From: Prorocentrum cordatum
Lineage: Eukaryota; Sar; Dinophyceae; Prorocentrales; Prorocentraceae
NCBI GenBank assembly: GCA_963575745.1
Contig: CAUYUJ010007491.1
Coordinates: 393,768-457,767 of the forward strand
Length of the DNA stretch: 64,000 nt
Direction: 5' to 3'
Below, piece after piece: positions 9,335 to 19,074 of the stretch. A model generated the notes under the pieces. That model was not told where the DNA came from, ran no database searches, and saw only the letters and a program-made list of their open reading frames with translations. The translations under genes were made by a program, and so were the position numbers. Each line of letters opens with the position of its first letter. Position 1 is the first letter of the stretch.

Positions 9335-10984
9335 TCAGCTTGAAGCCCGCACCGCTTCCCCTGCCCAGGCGGGCTGGCCCTCCGGCGCCAGGGCGGGGGC
9401 ACGGTGCGCGCGGGACGGCCACAAGAAGGCCTCGTCCTCGGCGAGGAGCTCCGCGATGTCCGGGCGGCTGTTGGGCTGCGGCGCGAGGCACTGACGCAGA
9501 CGCATCTCCACCGCGTGGCTCAGGCCGGCCCAGCGGCCCTTTGGCAGGCCCAGCAGGAGGAAGGCGTTGACGGAGTTGCTGTCCTCCAGGCGCACGGGCA
9601 GCCGTGCCTCGCCGAGCAGCACGAACCACATGCACATGCCCAGCGACCAGAGGTCCGCAGGCTCCTCCCTTCCCGGGTGGCCGAGCCATACCTGGGGCAA
9701 GAAAAGCCGTACAAACACCAGCTTTCGGAGGTCCCGCGCTGGCCCCCCTCACTGGCGCGCGGAGCGCGCCAGGGGCTGCGGCGGAGGCGCCGCCAGGGGG
9801 GCCTCGACGCAGATCCAAGAAATCCGCGGGGACCTCTGAACGTTTGTGTAGGCGGCCATTCTAGAGGCATCCTCAATGGGGTTCCAGCAGGTGGGCTCGG
9901 AGGATCGCGCCGCATCGCCGATGCATCGGCGATACATCAGCGATACGTCGGCGATGCATCGGCGAGGCATCGGCGCCGTCGGCGTGGAGATAAACGGTGT
10001 CAACATCGAGCGGCATCGCCGATGCATCAGTGCTGCGGCGCAGCACTCCGATCCCAACCAGGCGGACCCCATCTGAGAGGTCTAGGAGAGTTGCTCCTCT
10101 CCGACTGCCTCCGGGGGGCTGTACATGCTCGGGCTGACCCCCTTGCCGAGCGCAACGCGGCCTGCCAAGCGGCGTGCGCGGCTGAACCCGCCAATCTTCA
10201 GCTTGAGGCCGGCCTCCCTGGGCCTCAGGAGCAGATTCGAGGGCCGCAGGTCCCTGTGGGCCACGCCGCCGCGCGTGTGGAGGTAGTGGACGCCCTCGGC
10301 CAGCTCGCGGAGAAGCTGCACCTCTTTGGCATCCGCGCGAATTGGGCCGTTCTCGTTCACGTACGTCTCGACCGTCCCCTGGCAGTACTCCATGCACAAC
10401 CACACGTCGAACTTGCTCTGATGCAGTGCGATCGCCTGGACGATGCTCTCATGGGCCATCTCTCTGAGAAGGTCATACTCTCTCCGAACTGCATCCCGCT
10501 GGTCCTGGTCCCTACTGGAGAGGCACTTCACAGCCACGCTGTGGTTCCCGGAACGAACCACGCAGCGGCGGATGACGACGTCGGCCCTGTTGCTGCCTAT
10601 GACTTCCTTCACCGAATACCCTAAGTTAAACAAGGCGTGTATGCCCCAAGCTGGCGGCACCGTCACACTATGGGACGGCACAGCGGCCTTGGGCTTGCCA
10701 GGGGCCAGCTCATCGGCGTCACCTCTGTCCTCCACGGTTGGGAGTGTATCCAGAGTTAGGAGTGCATCCTGCGTCGAATGCATCGTCTCCAACGTCAAGG
10801 AGGCACCATTCTGGCTGCTGCTGGAGCTGACAAGGGGTAGCGAGTCGGCAGTCGTGAAATCTTTGAAGGGGTAGACTCTCTGCAAGTACTTATCTGATTC
10901 CGAAATGCCTGCATGAGACTCCTTCTCTAATGGATGTATCAGATTCCTGGTCCTGCCGAATGAGTCGAGCGTCACGTCCCGCAT
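9335..10984 (-). CDS. Kinase-fold protein, probable pseudokinase, one intron
   Basis: Two minus-strand exons, 10984-10106 and 9691-9335, give about 411 residues. The protein-kinase fold is clear: AVK at 151-153 (beta-3 Lys153), Glu169 in the C-helix, MEYCQG hinge, HRDLRPSN at 243-250, YSPPEA as the APE motif, and after the intron PADLWSLGMCMW and PNSRPDIAELL. The DFG motif instead reads GFS (266-268, in KIGGFSRA) and the Gly-rich loop is degenerate, so Mg-ATP binding is doubtful: a pseudokinase or diverged kinase. Residues 1-115 are Ser/Thr-rich with no domain I recognise. The intron is inferred because the open frame runs into a stop 8 codons after PPEA, whereas GT...AG at 10105/9692 joins PPEA to VWLGHPGREEPADLW in frame. 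A spliced-leader relic lies about 130 bp upstream. The C-terminus could differ if another intron exists. Confidence 0.8.
9723..9842. mobile_element. GGAGGTCC palindromic element, intronic copy
   Basis: The same family as 28390-28518: shared TCGGAGGTCC.GCG, GGCGC, GGCGCCGCCAGGGGGGCC, GATCCAAGAAATCCGCG. Its two ends are inverted relative to each other (TTTCGGAGGTCC at the left, TTCAGAGGTCC as reverse complement of the right end). It lies wholly inside the kinase-fold gene intron. Confidence 0.7.
9860..10086. mobile_element. GATGCATC palindromic element, copy C (intronic)
   Basis: Left end TCTAGAGGCATCCTCAATGGGG and inverted right end CCTAGACCTCTCAGATGGGG bracket the family core CGGAGGATCGCGCCGCATCG and an array of GATGCATCGGCGATACATC-type units. 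About 227 bp, similar in length to copy A. It accounts for more than half of the intron of the kinase-fold gene. Confidence 0.8.
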
Positions 10985-11117
10985 GCGGTCGGTCCTGCGT
11001 GGTCCGGGACTCCGCCGTGCCTACGGCCAGATGTGTGAAACGGGCGGCGGTAGCTTCTGGAGCTACGCAGGGCCGCAGATGCGCTGGCTGGGCCTGGTTT
11101 AAATAACCAGAGCCGAG

Positions 11118-11129
11118 CTTGAGCCAAAA
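11118..11129 (-). other. Spliced-leader relic upstream of the kinase-fold gene
   Basis: On the minus strand the sequence reads AATTGTTTTGGCTCAAG, of which TTTTGGCTCAAG (12 bp) is identical to the 3' end of the dinoflagellate spliced leader. It sits about 130 bp upstream of the ATG at 10984. Known: such genomic relics arise when a trans-spliced mRNA is reverse-transcribed and reinserted. The 5' half of the leader is not preserved, so chance identity of 12 bp cannot be excluded. Confidence 0.55.
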
Positions 11130-11552
11130 CAATTGCGATGCTGACGAGATTAGAGCTTCAGGAGGTGATCATTCTTGTCTGGTTTGTGGGCCGGTAGGCT
11201 CAGAAATTAGCCATTGGCTGGTTGAACGATATCTCGAGGGGTGCTCGATGTACGGGTCGGGGGTCGGTGGGATGATGTGCGGATGGGGTGAACAGGATCT
11301 CTGAGGGTCGTTGGGCTGTCGGTTCGGTTACTTGAACGGGATCTCCAGGGGTGTTGGTGTTTTGCGGGGACGGGCGCTGTATGTAAACGAGGCCAGGCTG
11401 CCGGGCTCGAGCAAACGCAACCGATACCGGCACACTCGGGCAGAGGGGGGGATGATGACAGGAGCAGGGAAGGCTACTGGCGATGTGGACAGACATGCAA
11501 GGATTAGACCTCCGCTCTCCAGCCTCCATCCGCATCCGCCCTTCCCCGCCGG
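11130..11552. other. Flank with three short tandem repeats
   Basis: No gene. Three degenerate units of about 55 bp (GGTTGAACGATATCTCGAGGGGTG near 11220, GGGTGAACAGGATCTCTGAGGGT near 11285, TACTTGAACGGGATCTCCAGGGGTG near 11330) follow one another. Confidence 0.45.
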
Positions 11553-11672
11553 CCTTCGGACGTCCATCTCCCGTGCATTTTTCGGTTTCGTGCGTGTTTT
11601 TTTTTTGCTCGATGGTCCAGGGTGGTCCCCGATGGTCCTCGCCGAGAAAATGCACACGTCCGAGCGATGCCA
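11553..11672. mobile_element. CGGACGT inverted-repeat element, copy 1
   Basis: The left end TTCGGACGTCCATCTCCCGTGCATTTTT is inverted at the right end (reverse complement CTCGGACGTGTGCATTTTCTCGG). The interior has a poly-T run, GATGGTCC and GATGGTCCTCGCCGA blocks shared with the second copy at 13760-13891. Non-coding. Confidence 0.7.
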
Positions 11673-11868
11673 AGCCCATGTCAGGGGCCACGGAGCACAG
11701 TGTCACCCGCCCGCGGTGCCGACGTGGGCCTGCTCCGCTGCAGCGTCCGCCCCCCCTTCCAGTCCCCGACGGATGGCGTTCTCTGGCCGGCAATGCCACT
11801 TCTGAGCATCGCTCCACCGATCCCTGCAGCAGGCTCGTGCCGTGTCGACTTCGGCGCTGGCTCCTGGC

Positions 11869-12145
11869 ACCGCGGGGATCGTTCAACCTGGAGCGATCGG
11901 CCACCTCCCATGTCCAGAGCGTCACATCGTTCGATGGGCCTGTCTTCCACCACCACCACGATAAGTTGGAGGGGGGGAGGGGGAGGAGGACGAGGAGGAG
12001 GAGGAAAAAGAGGAGAAGGAGGAGGAAAAAGAGGAGGACCCCCTCCTCCTCTAACATTGGTGCTGGTGGTGGAAAACCGGCCCACCATCGTTCAACATCG
12101 AACGATTCTGGGTCGCTGGCGGCGGTCAACGTTGAACGCCGGCGG
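11869..12145. repeat. TTCAACCTTGAA palindrome family, copy 1 (expanded)
   Basis: Shares ordered blocks with 25111-25240: CACCGCGGGGATCGTTCAACCTGGAGCGATCGG at the left (near 11869-11900), then GATTCTGG, CTGGCGGCGGTCAACGTTGAACGCC at the right (12115-12140) and GTCGCCGCCGG. The interior is enlarged by an inverted pair (GATGGGCCTG.CTTCCACCACCA at 11935-11957 against its reverse complement near 12063-12095) and a GAG-rich tract. Non-coding. Confidence 0.6.
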
Positions 12146-12425
12146 CGAGGTCGCCGCCGGTTGGCACGACGCGAATCTACCGTGTCCCCACTGGCCTGGC
12201 CTGGGCCCGACTGGCCGGGACACAAATGGTGTCCTTCGGGTTCGAGGGGCATGCCCCCAACTGGAGTGGTGGGATGGTAGGGACACGATAAACGGTACTG
12301 GATGTCAGTGTTCCACATCCTCGTGCCCCCCTTCCGTCATTCCTCCCCGAGGTGCCTGGCAGCGCCTGCCTGCGAAGTCCAATACCCTGGCTGCGACTGT
12401 TCAGCTTGCCGTCGCGCGGCTTCAT

Positions 12426-12481
12426 GACTCCTCCTCCTCCTCCTCCTCCTCCTCCTCCTCCTCCTCCTCCTCCTCCTCCTC
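12426..12481. repeat. (TCC)n microsatellite
   Basis: About 18 uninterrupted TCC triplets followed by TCTTCC. Similar pyrimidine triplet tracts recur throughout the window. Confidence 0.9.
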
Positions 12482-12489
12482 TTCCCCAC

Positions 12490-13759
12490 TCTGCCCGAAC
12501 CTGGGGCCCAGGCGCTACTTTCGATCCTCCTAGATCCTCAGCTCGTCGTTGCGCTTCCTCTGAGGATGGCCTGTAGAGGGAAGTGCGCTGTCGGAGCGGC
12601 GCGGGGAGAGACACACTTGCAGTGGGTCTGGGCTTCCTCGGGGTGGAGGAGCAGATCGGCCCACCGTTCCCCACACCGAAAGAAAGCGTGCCCTACTTGA
12701 CCCAATAAGCTTGGGGTCAGCCAAGAGGGCGACTGCGGCCGCGCTCGTAAACGTCCACCTTCCCTAGACCCCGTTGCCCTCCCCCTCACGGGTCCGCCGC
12801 GCGATCGCGACGGCGCGCCTCGCTCATTGCCCCGGCCCCGCAAGGGAAGGAGAGGTGGAGGGGAACCGGGGGGGATGGGGGTAGGAGAGGGAGGTCGAGG
12901 AAAATGGGGAGTGGGCGAGTGAAGGAAGGGGTGGTGAGAGAGGGAGGAGGGGACGGTGCCGACGAGGAGGAGGAGGAGGAGGAGGAGGACGAGGAGGAGG
13001 AGGAGGAAACGTACATGATGGCGACGATGAGGAGGCAGGGTCAAGAGGAGCACGGTCCACGGTGCTTACCTAAGCGGTCGCCGCCCAGACCCCTGGAGAC
13101 TTCTGGAGGGCCACTGAGTCAAGTTGCATGTTAATTTGGGTGGCCCTTTGCCCCCACGGGGCAATCGACTTGGGGCTCTCTAGGGTCACCTAACAGGCAT
13201 CGACCAACTCCCGAACGAACAATCCTCAAAATATTAGTTTCTCTGGCTGCTTCCAAGAGTGTCCCCAGAGGGCTTGAAGCCAAGTTTCACTGTGTAATTT
13301 AATTTGGGGGTCTTCTGGGATCGAACACGGGGCCCTGAGGAGGCCTCAAAGAGGGCCCGAAAAGGCTTTCGGGCAGGCTCCAGGATGGCCCCCAAAAGGT
13401 CTGCTTGGAAGAGGCACTGTGCACGGTGCGTCTTGATCTTGGGCTTCCCGGCGGTCATCTTAAAAGCACATGTTGTGTTTTTCTTTGGGGGAGGTTGATC
13501 AAGTGATGCCTCTCAGAAGCTTCACTCGCTCGCTCTATCCATCCTTACTCGGGGTGGGGGTCTCTTTGAGACTTCTTGGATTGCCGTGCTGGCCTATTGG
13601 AGGCCTTGTCTTCGGGGGCGTCTAAAAGGGGGGCGTCCAAGAGGGGGGTGGCGCAAACCATGGCCAGCGGCATGTGCGCGGCCCAGGAGGGGGCCCGGGA
13701 CGTACTGAGGTAAGAAGAGGCGCCGTGAAATCTGCGGAGATGACATGGCCCCCGCCCTC
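12490..13759. other. Gene-free DNA with a GAG tract
   Basis: No recognisable coding sequence. It includes a GAGGAGGAGG tract at 12963-13008 and a G-rich stretch at 12850-12930. The remaining open frames on both strands are compositional. Confidence 0.5.
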
Positions 13760-13891
13760 GCCATCGCTCGGACGTCCATTCCCTGTGCTTTTGTTGATTT
13801 CGTGCGTGGTTTTTTGTTTTTTCTCCAAATGATCAAGGATGCTCCTCGATGGTCCTCGCCGAAGGAAAAATGCACACGTCCGAGCGATGCC
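13760..13891. mobile_element. CGGACGT inverted-repeat element, copy 2
   Basis: The best-preserved copy of the family seen at 11553-11672. The left end GCCATCGCTCGGACGT and the reverse complement of the right end GGCATCGCTCGGACGT match at 15 of 16 positions. Both copies contain TTCGTGCGTG, a T-run and GATGGTCCTCGCCGA in the same order, and the paired copies are 2.2 kb apart. No target duplication was confirmed. Confidence 0.75.
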
Positions 13892-14985
13892 AAGCGCTAT
13901 GATATCCACCCCCTCCGGATCACCACCCCCCTCTCTGCCGCCCCCGATGTCTCGCAGTCCCGGGTGCCTCCGGGGCTCTCCAGGAACCTCCGGGGCGGTC
14001 TGGGCGCCCTCGTGGACCAACAACAACAAGAACTACAGTCGGGGCGTTGACCTTAAGGAACCCTAAGTAATGAACGAGGCGCCTTTTCTCCATAAGTTCA
14101 ACTGCGATTTCCCATCGAAGACCGAAGGAAAACCTAAGGCAGGATGGGGAACAATTAAGGAACACGGAGCCCCTCCCCAACGAAAAGGGTTCCTTCTTCA
14201 GCGCCCCGACTCTAGACCACTGGAGTCCTGGAGACAACATGCGGCGGAAGTGAAGAACCGGATGCAACATGCCGCGGAACTCGACGATTTGACTCGAACC
14301 AAGAAGGAATCATCGATACCGGACCATTACCATGGTGCATAAGTCAATCAGCGGGAAGTGAAGCCCTGCGACCAGCATGCGGCGGACGTGAACAACTTCG
14401 ACCCTCTTCGGGGTCCGAGGCTGCGGGGCTCAACGTGCTCTTCCACAACCGTTCCTTGTCGTGCCCACTTGCTATCCACTGTGCCGCAAGGGCCGATCAT
14501 CCGCCAACCACGAGTCGGGAGTCGTGAGGGAATGAAGCGGTGATGGGGGTGGGAGGGAGGAGGATCAACGCGGCAACACCTCAATACAACAAGAACAACA
14601 TAGGCTTAGAGCTAGATTTGGGTAAAGAACACCACCGGGGACTACTATAACAAAACGTGGCAACGCTGGGAAAACAGGGGGATGTGAAACAAAACCCGCG
14701 GCGCGGGAGTGCCCTCCAGGGCAACACTAAACGGCGACATGGGCTATCAACAGGCATTGGGCGCACAGGAGACCGCTTGCTGGTCCCGGATGACACGTAC
14801 TATGACTCGACACTGTGCCTGCACGGTTTGTTGCCAGGGAGGCTTCTAATGCTTCCTGGGCCTCGAAAGCAACACCCCCAGAATTTGCCCTCCAGCGCTT
14901 CTTTTGGCCTCCGAACGGCTAAGATTCAAACAACAACGGCTTCCGAGACAGCCAGGACGATACCAAGATGGCCCACGATTTCCCC
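13892..14985. other. Unassigned DNA
   Basis: No recognised gene. Three spaced degenerate units (ACAACATGCGGCGGAAGTGAAG at 14232, GCAACATGCCGCGGAACTCGA at 14262, ACCAGCATGCGGCGGACGTGAA at 14373) suggest a decayed tandem repeat. Confidence 0.4.
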
Positions 14986-15445
14986 ATATGGCCAAGAGAC
15001 TCCCAAGATGGCCTTTCGTGGGCCCAAGGTGACCCTAATTGCTCAAGAGGGCACCAGGAGGCTCTCCAGGAGAGCCGTAGGAGGCACCCAACATTGATTC
15101 CCTTTTGGTGATTGAAGAATTTCGACGGTCTCGCGCGTTTCGGTTACCCGCCGCCCAAGACGGCGTAAGAGAGGGGCTCCAATTCGGCCCGACATGGCGC
15201 CAAGATGGCCCAAGAGACTTCTACGAGGGCTCCACGATGGCCTTCGAGTGCTCCAAGAATACACCAGAACGGTCCAGAGAGCCCCCCGCGACGGCCTCCG
15301 AGTGCGTCGGACAGGCCAAGGGCCGCGCAAGACCGCCCAGGACGCCGCAAGAGCCCACAAGAGGCCACAAGATGCCCCAAAGAGGCTCCCAAGAGGCCCC
15401 CAGGAGGCCCCCAGGAGGCCCCACGAGAGCCCCTAAGAGGCCTTT
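14986..15445. repeat. CCAAGAGGCCC / CAAGATGGCC array
   Basis: A loose array of CAAGATGGCCCA, CCAAGAGGCCCCC and CACGATGGCC motifs at irregular 15-30 bp spacing. The same motif set forms arrays at 24100-24860, 30690-30930, 50590-50900 (mostly inverted) and 59285-59560. The open frames across it on either strand reflect the repeat and are not considered genes. Confidence 0.7.
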
Positions 15446-15569
15446 TCCTCCTCCTTCTCCTTGCTTCGCACTCCTCGCAACGCCCGCGCGAAACCAAGCA
15501 GGAGGCCACAGACATGGCGACCAGCGTTATCCACCCCTACTGGCTAGGAGCGTACATTTCCATGCTCTA

Positions 15570-16495
15570 CGGCGTCGGCGCTCCGATCCGAGCGCGATTC
15601 CGCGCTCCTGGGCGCAGCGCGCCCAAAGTTGCATTCCGAGCTCGGTTGTGCGGTCTGGGGCGCAGGCGCGCCTGAATCTGCAATCTGAACACGATGTTGT
15701 GCTTTCGGGCGTCGGCGCGCTCCGAATTGCACTCGGCGCGCACTCCCGTGCCCTCTGGCGCAGCGCGCTCCGAATTGCATTCAGGGCTCGGTTCTGCGCC
15801 CTGGAGCGCTGGCGCGCCAAGTCTTGCAATCTGAGCACGATCCCGTGCTCCACGGCGTCGGCGCGCCCGGAACTGCAATCTGAGCCCGGTTCCGCGCTCT
15901 CCAGCGCAGCGTGCTCAAAGGGGCGCAGGCGCGCCCAGATTCGAAATCTGAGCACGATTCTGTGCCGTATTAGGGGCGCGTCGGCGCCTTAGTAAGGCGC
16001 CAACGCGCCCAGAATTGCAATCCAAGCGCGATTCCGTGCTCCTGGGCGCAGCGCGCTCAGAATCACATTCTGGGCTCGCTCCTGCGCTCTGGGGCGCAAG
16101 CGCGCCCAGATGTGCAATCTGAGTACGATTCTGTGCTCTCGGGCGTCGGCGCGCCCAGAATTGCAATCTGAACGCGAGTCCCTGCTCCCCCGCGCGGCGC
16201 GCTCAGAGCTCCGTTCTGCGTTCTGGGGCGATGGCGCGCCCAGATTTGAAATCTGAGCACGATGCCGTGCCCTAGGGCGCCGACGCGACTGGAATTGCAA
16301 TCCAAGCACGATTTCGTGCCCTCCGGCGTGGCGCGCTCAGGATTGCAATCTGGGCGCGGCGCTGCGCCCTGACCGCATGCGCTCCCAGATATGCAATCTG
16401 GGCGCGAAGCCCTGCCCTCGGGCGCTGGCGGCACGCCGACAACGTGCCCGTTGGCGGGCGCGCCCAGACTTGCAATTTGAGCACGATTGCGATAG
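15570..16495. repeat. ~50 bp satellite with 150 bp higher-order unit
   Basis: About eighteen monomers of 48-51 bp built around TTGCAATCTGAGCACGATTC, GTGCTC and GGCG..GGCGCGCCCAGAA. Three monomer types alternate: one with GGGCGTCGGCGCGCCC, one with GGGCGCAGCGCGCTC, and one with TGGGGCGCAAGCGCGCCC. The last type recurs near 15657, 15807, 15915, 16093, 16224 and 16374, mostly at about 150 bp steps, with one deletion and one small insertion near 15975-16005. Because 150 is a multiple of three, all minus-strand frames stay open for long stretches; I do not regard them as genes. Confidence 0.85.
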
Positions 16496-16559
16496 CTTTC
16501 TGCAAGACCCGGCGGTTTCAGATTTAACTCCGCTTGGTCATTTAGATTGGGCTCTCGGT

Positions 16560-17358
16560 TTGCCCTCGTGCAATGGTTTCCCCGTGGTGCCCGGGGCTGT
16601 CGCCGCACCGCTCGCTCGCACCCTTCTTCTGGATGGGCCAACTCTGGCCCGGGCTCGGGCAGACAGTCTCGCGCATTGGCGTGAGCGCAAGCGTGTGATG
16701 GACCCGCTGTGGGCGTGCAAATCTGGGTCTCTGCCCTCGCACGTCCAGGGTGTCCTAGGTCCGAAGAAAAATGTGCTTGTGCTTGGCGAGATGATCGAGG
16801 CCATGGGTTGGCCCAGCGCGCGTCTCTCGTAGCAGATCTGCGACATGGGTTCCCGCTTCTTGGCGAGATCCCTCGCAGCGGTGCCCTGCCCGATCTGCCG
16901 TTTTCGCACTGCCCAGAAACTGCCGCGAGCTTGCGCGCGCAAGCCGTCTCGTTGAACGAAGCCACGCTCCGCCGAGTTCGGCGCCATACGGATCTGGAGG
17001 ATTTGCCCGACCGACTTTCGAGACCAAGTGCGAGAAAGAGGTTCGCGACGGCCATGCGACGCGGCGCAACTTGCCAAGCAATTGCGTCCTCGCTGCTGGA
17101 TTCCCGGCCGACGAGGGCTGGAAAGGAAATTCGCGCCGGGTGCGCTGCATTGACGACTTTTCGGCATCTCGTACAAATGCCGCAGCGTCCGCTGGAGAAA
17201 GTATCCAGCATGACACACTGGATCGTTTCGTGGCGATGTTTCGCGAGATTATCTCGTCAAGCGGTGACGGAGCCACGCTTCGCAAGGATGACTTTGTAGC
17301 AGCGTTCAAGACTTTGCCCTTGGGTAGCTCGCACTTGTCATTTGCAGTCGTCGCCTAG
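16560..17358 (+). pseudogene. Reverse-transcriptase-like fragment, two frameshifts
   Basis: Three plus-strand frames read consecutively: LVLGEMIEAMGWPSARLS (ending 16832), then LRHGFPLLGEIPRSGALPDLPF with SLRAQAVSLNEATLRRV (from about 16826), then GNSRRVRCIDDFSAS and LRKDDFVAAFKTLPLGSS (17119-17350). The last block looks like the fingers and palm motif A of a reverse transcriptase, and the RCIDDFSAS...N pattern is one I associate with retroelements common in dinoflagellate genomes (DIRS- or Ty3-like; class uncertain). Two frameshifts (near 16828 and 17085) and a stop at 17356-17358 make it a dead fragment. The later palm (YxDD) is not recognisable downstream. Confidence 0.55.
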
Positions 17359-19074
17359 GTTTCGGCGGGGGCAGGGGCTGCAACTCCTCGCGTGTCCGCC
17401 ACTGCCGCTCCTCGTCGCCACTCTGTGGGCTCCTGTGGCCGCTGCCGCTCCTGGGTTGGCGTTCCCGCATGGCGGTCTGTGCGGTGCGGCCCGCTCTGTG
17501 ACCCACCCAAGGCCACCCTGTTGTTGTCTGGGGCGCTGTGTCGCGGGTGCGGCGTCCCTGCCATGTTGGGCCCTTGGAAAAGTCCAGTCGGGCCCTGCCT
17601 GGCGGCGCCGGTTGCCTCTCGGCCCAGCGCGGGCGCGGGGACGCCGACCCACGCATTCTGTGCGTAGCCGGGCGCAGAGATTGCCCCGGCCCGCGTTCCC
17701 TTTCGTTTCGCTCCTCCATCGTGTTGTACGCATCTTCGACGGCATGCTTAGAGAGGAAGCGCGGGCGTCGGGCTCGCTTAGCGTTGTCGTGCGGTGTGTG
17801 TGGGGGGGACAATGTGTAGTGGCAGTGCCAATCTTTTCGCTGTGCAAGCTGCGGCGTGAATGTGGCTGCGTTCCGTGAAACAAGCAACAGCACGTCGTCG
17901 CGTGTTTTCCGACCCCGAACCAAACCCCCGGGTCGGCTTTGGAGGTCGCCGCCGCGATCGCAGCGGCCACACATTGCCGCAAAGTATTTGCCAACAAGCG
18001 GCATGCCCTATCCCGGCCCCCCCTTCTGCCATGCAGACATGGTTTGTAATGGACACCAAAGCGACAGAGAGTGGTTTATATATATATATGTGTACATGTA
18101 TATCTATATATATGTATAGATAGACAAGATGGACAGTAATGTGTGTTGTTGGTTAGGTGCCTGCTAGTCGTCCTATCGCGCGGAAGAATATTAGAGTTTA
18201 CGACCCGTCTCAATGTGGACTGCTCGCTGAGCTGCAACGGGGCGTGACCTCGACCTCGTCCCTATCACTCGGACGAAGACGAGGTCGAACTCACGACCAG
18301 TCCAAATTCAGATCGTCGGTCGGAATTGCGATACTCCTACACTCAGCATCCTTCCCGTCGCGCTGCTGCACAAGTGCGGTGGCGGAATTTGCCACAGGCT
18401 GCTAAATACGCGATCACATGCGCGTATACATATACATAGATTTACGTATGGAACAGGTAATATTGTCACCTGTAGCACGCACAACGTCATGCACGATATG
18501 CTTCAAAATGGCATCGGGCTTTCCTTGTCCCATCGTAATGCGGTGAGCTTTCGTGCCGACGACACTGGTCGAACATAACACCTCCCCATGCGATTGCAAA
18601 ATTTCTTGGCGACATGCCACACGGAAATCGAACGCAGAAACACCCCCCATGTCTGAAACAGACAGGCGGATGTTCTACATGGGAAGGTTCTGCTTTCGAT
18701 GTGTTGCTGCGTCGTCGGGCTACTATATAAACTATAACTGGCGCAGTAATCGCTGAATTGGTGGACAAGTTTGCAACAGAGATCGTCACATGATGGCTGT
18801 GATGGGGATGACGGCGGGGATGGCAGAGGTGCAGGTGTCGCTTGGGATGCTATTGTCAAATTGTACTGGGGCTCCTTCTCCTCCTCCTTCCCTCCTCCTC
18901 CTCAACATCATCATCGTCATCATCACCCTCCCCTCCTCCGTCTCATCCTCCTCCACTTTCCCTCCTCATCCTCCCCCACTCTGGCGTTGCTCTTCCTGAC
19001 CCTTCTCGTCGTCGTTGACCGCCTCCAGCTCATCCTTCCCTCCTCATCCTCGTTTCCGTTCCTCAGGCTCGTCA
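17359..19074. other. Gene-free or unresolved DNA
   Basis: No assigned gene. A (TA)n/TATG microsatellite lies at 18078-18120 and a CTC-rich stretch at 18875-18985. A minus-strand frame at 18414-18650 (GEVLCSTSVVGTKAHRITMG) has protein-like composition and is downstream of the LMBR1-like exons, so it could be a later exon, but I cannot link it by homology or splice sites. Confidence 0.4.

Larger units (their letters stand above)
9692..10105 (-). other. Intron of the kinase-fold gene, built from two palindromic elements
   Basis: On the minus strand the intron starts GTCGGAGAGG after the GCA codon ending at 10106 and finishes CTTGCCCCAG before the GTA codon starting at 9691, keeping phase 0. Its 414 bp break down into 19 bp, a GATGCATC element (9860-10086), 17 bp, a second palindromic element (9723-9842) and 31 bp carrying the acceptor. 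Splicing is inferred, not shown. Confidence 0.75.

Noticed and set aside
15105-17211. Long minus- and plus-strand frames across the satellite
   Set aside because: Open because the ~150 bp higher-order repeat is a multiple of three and GC-rich; the same peptides recur in several frames.
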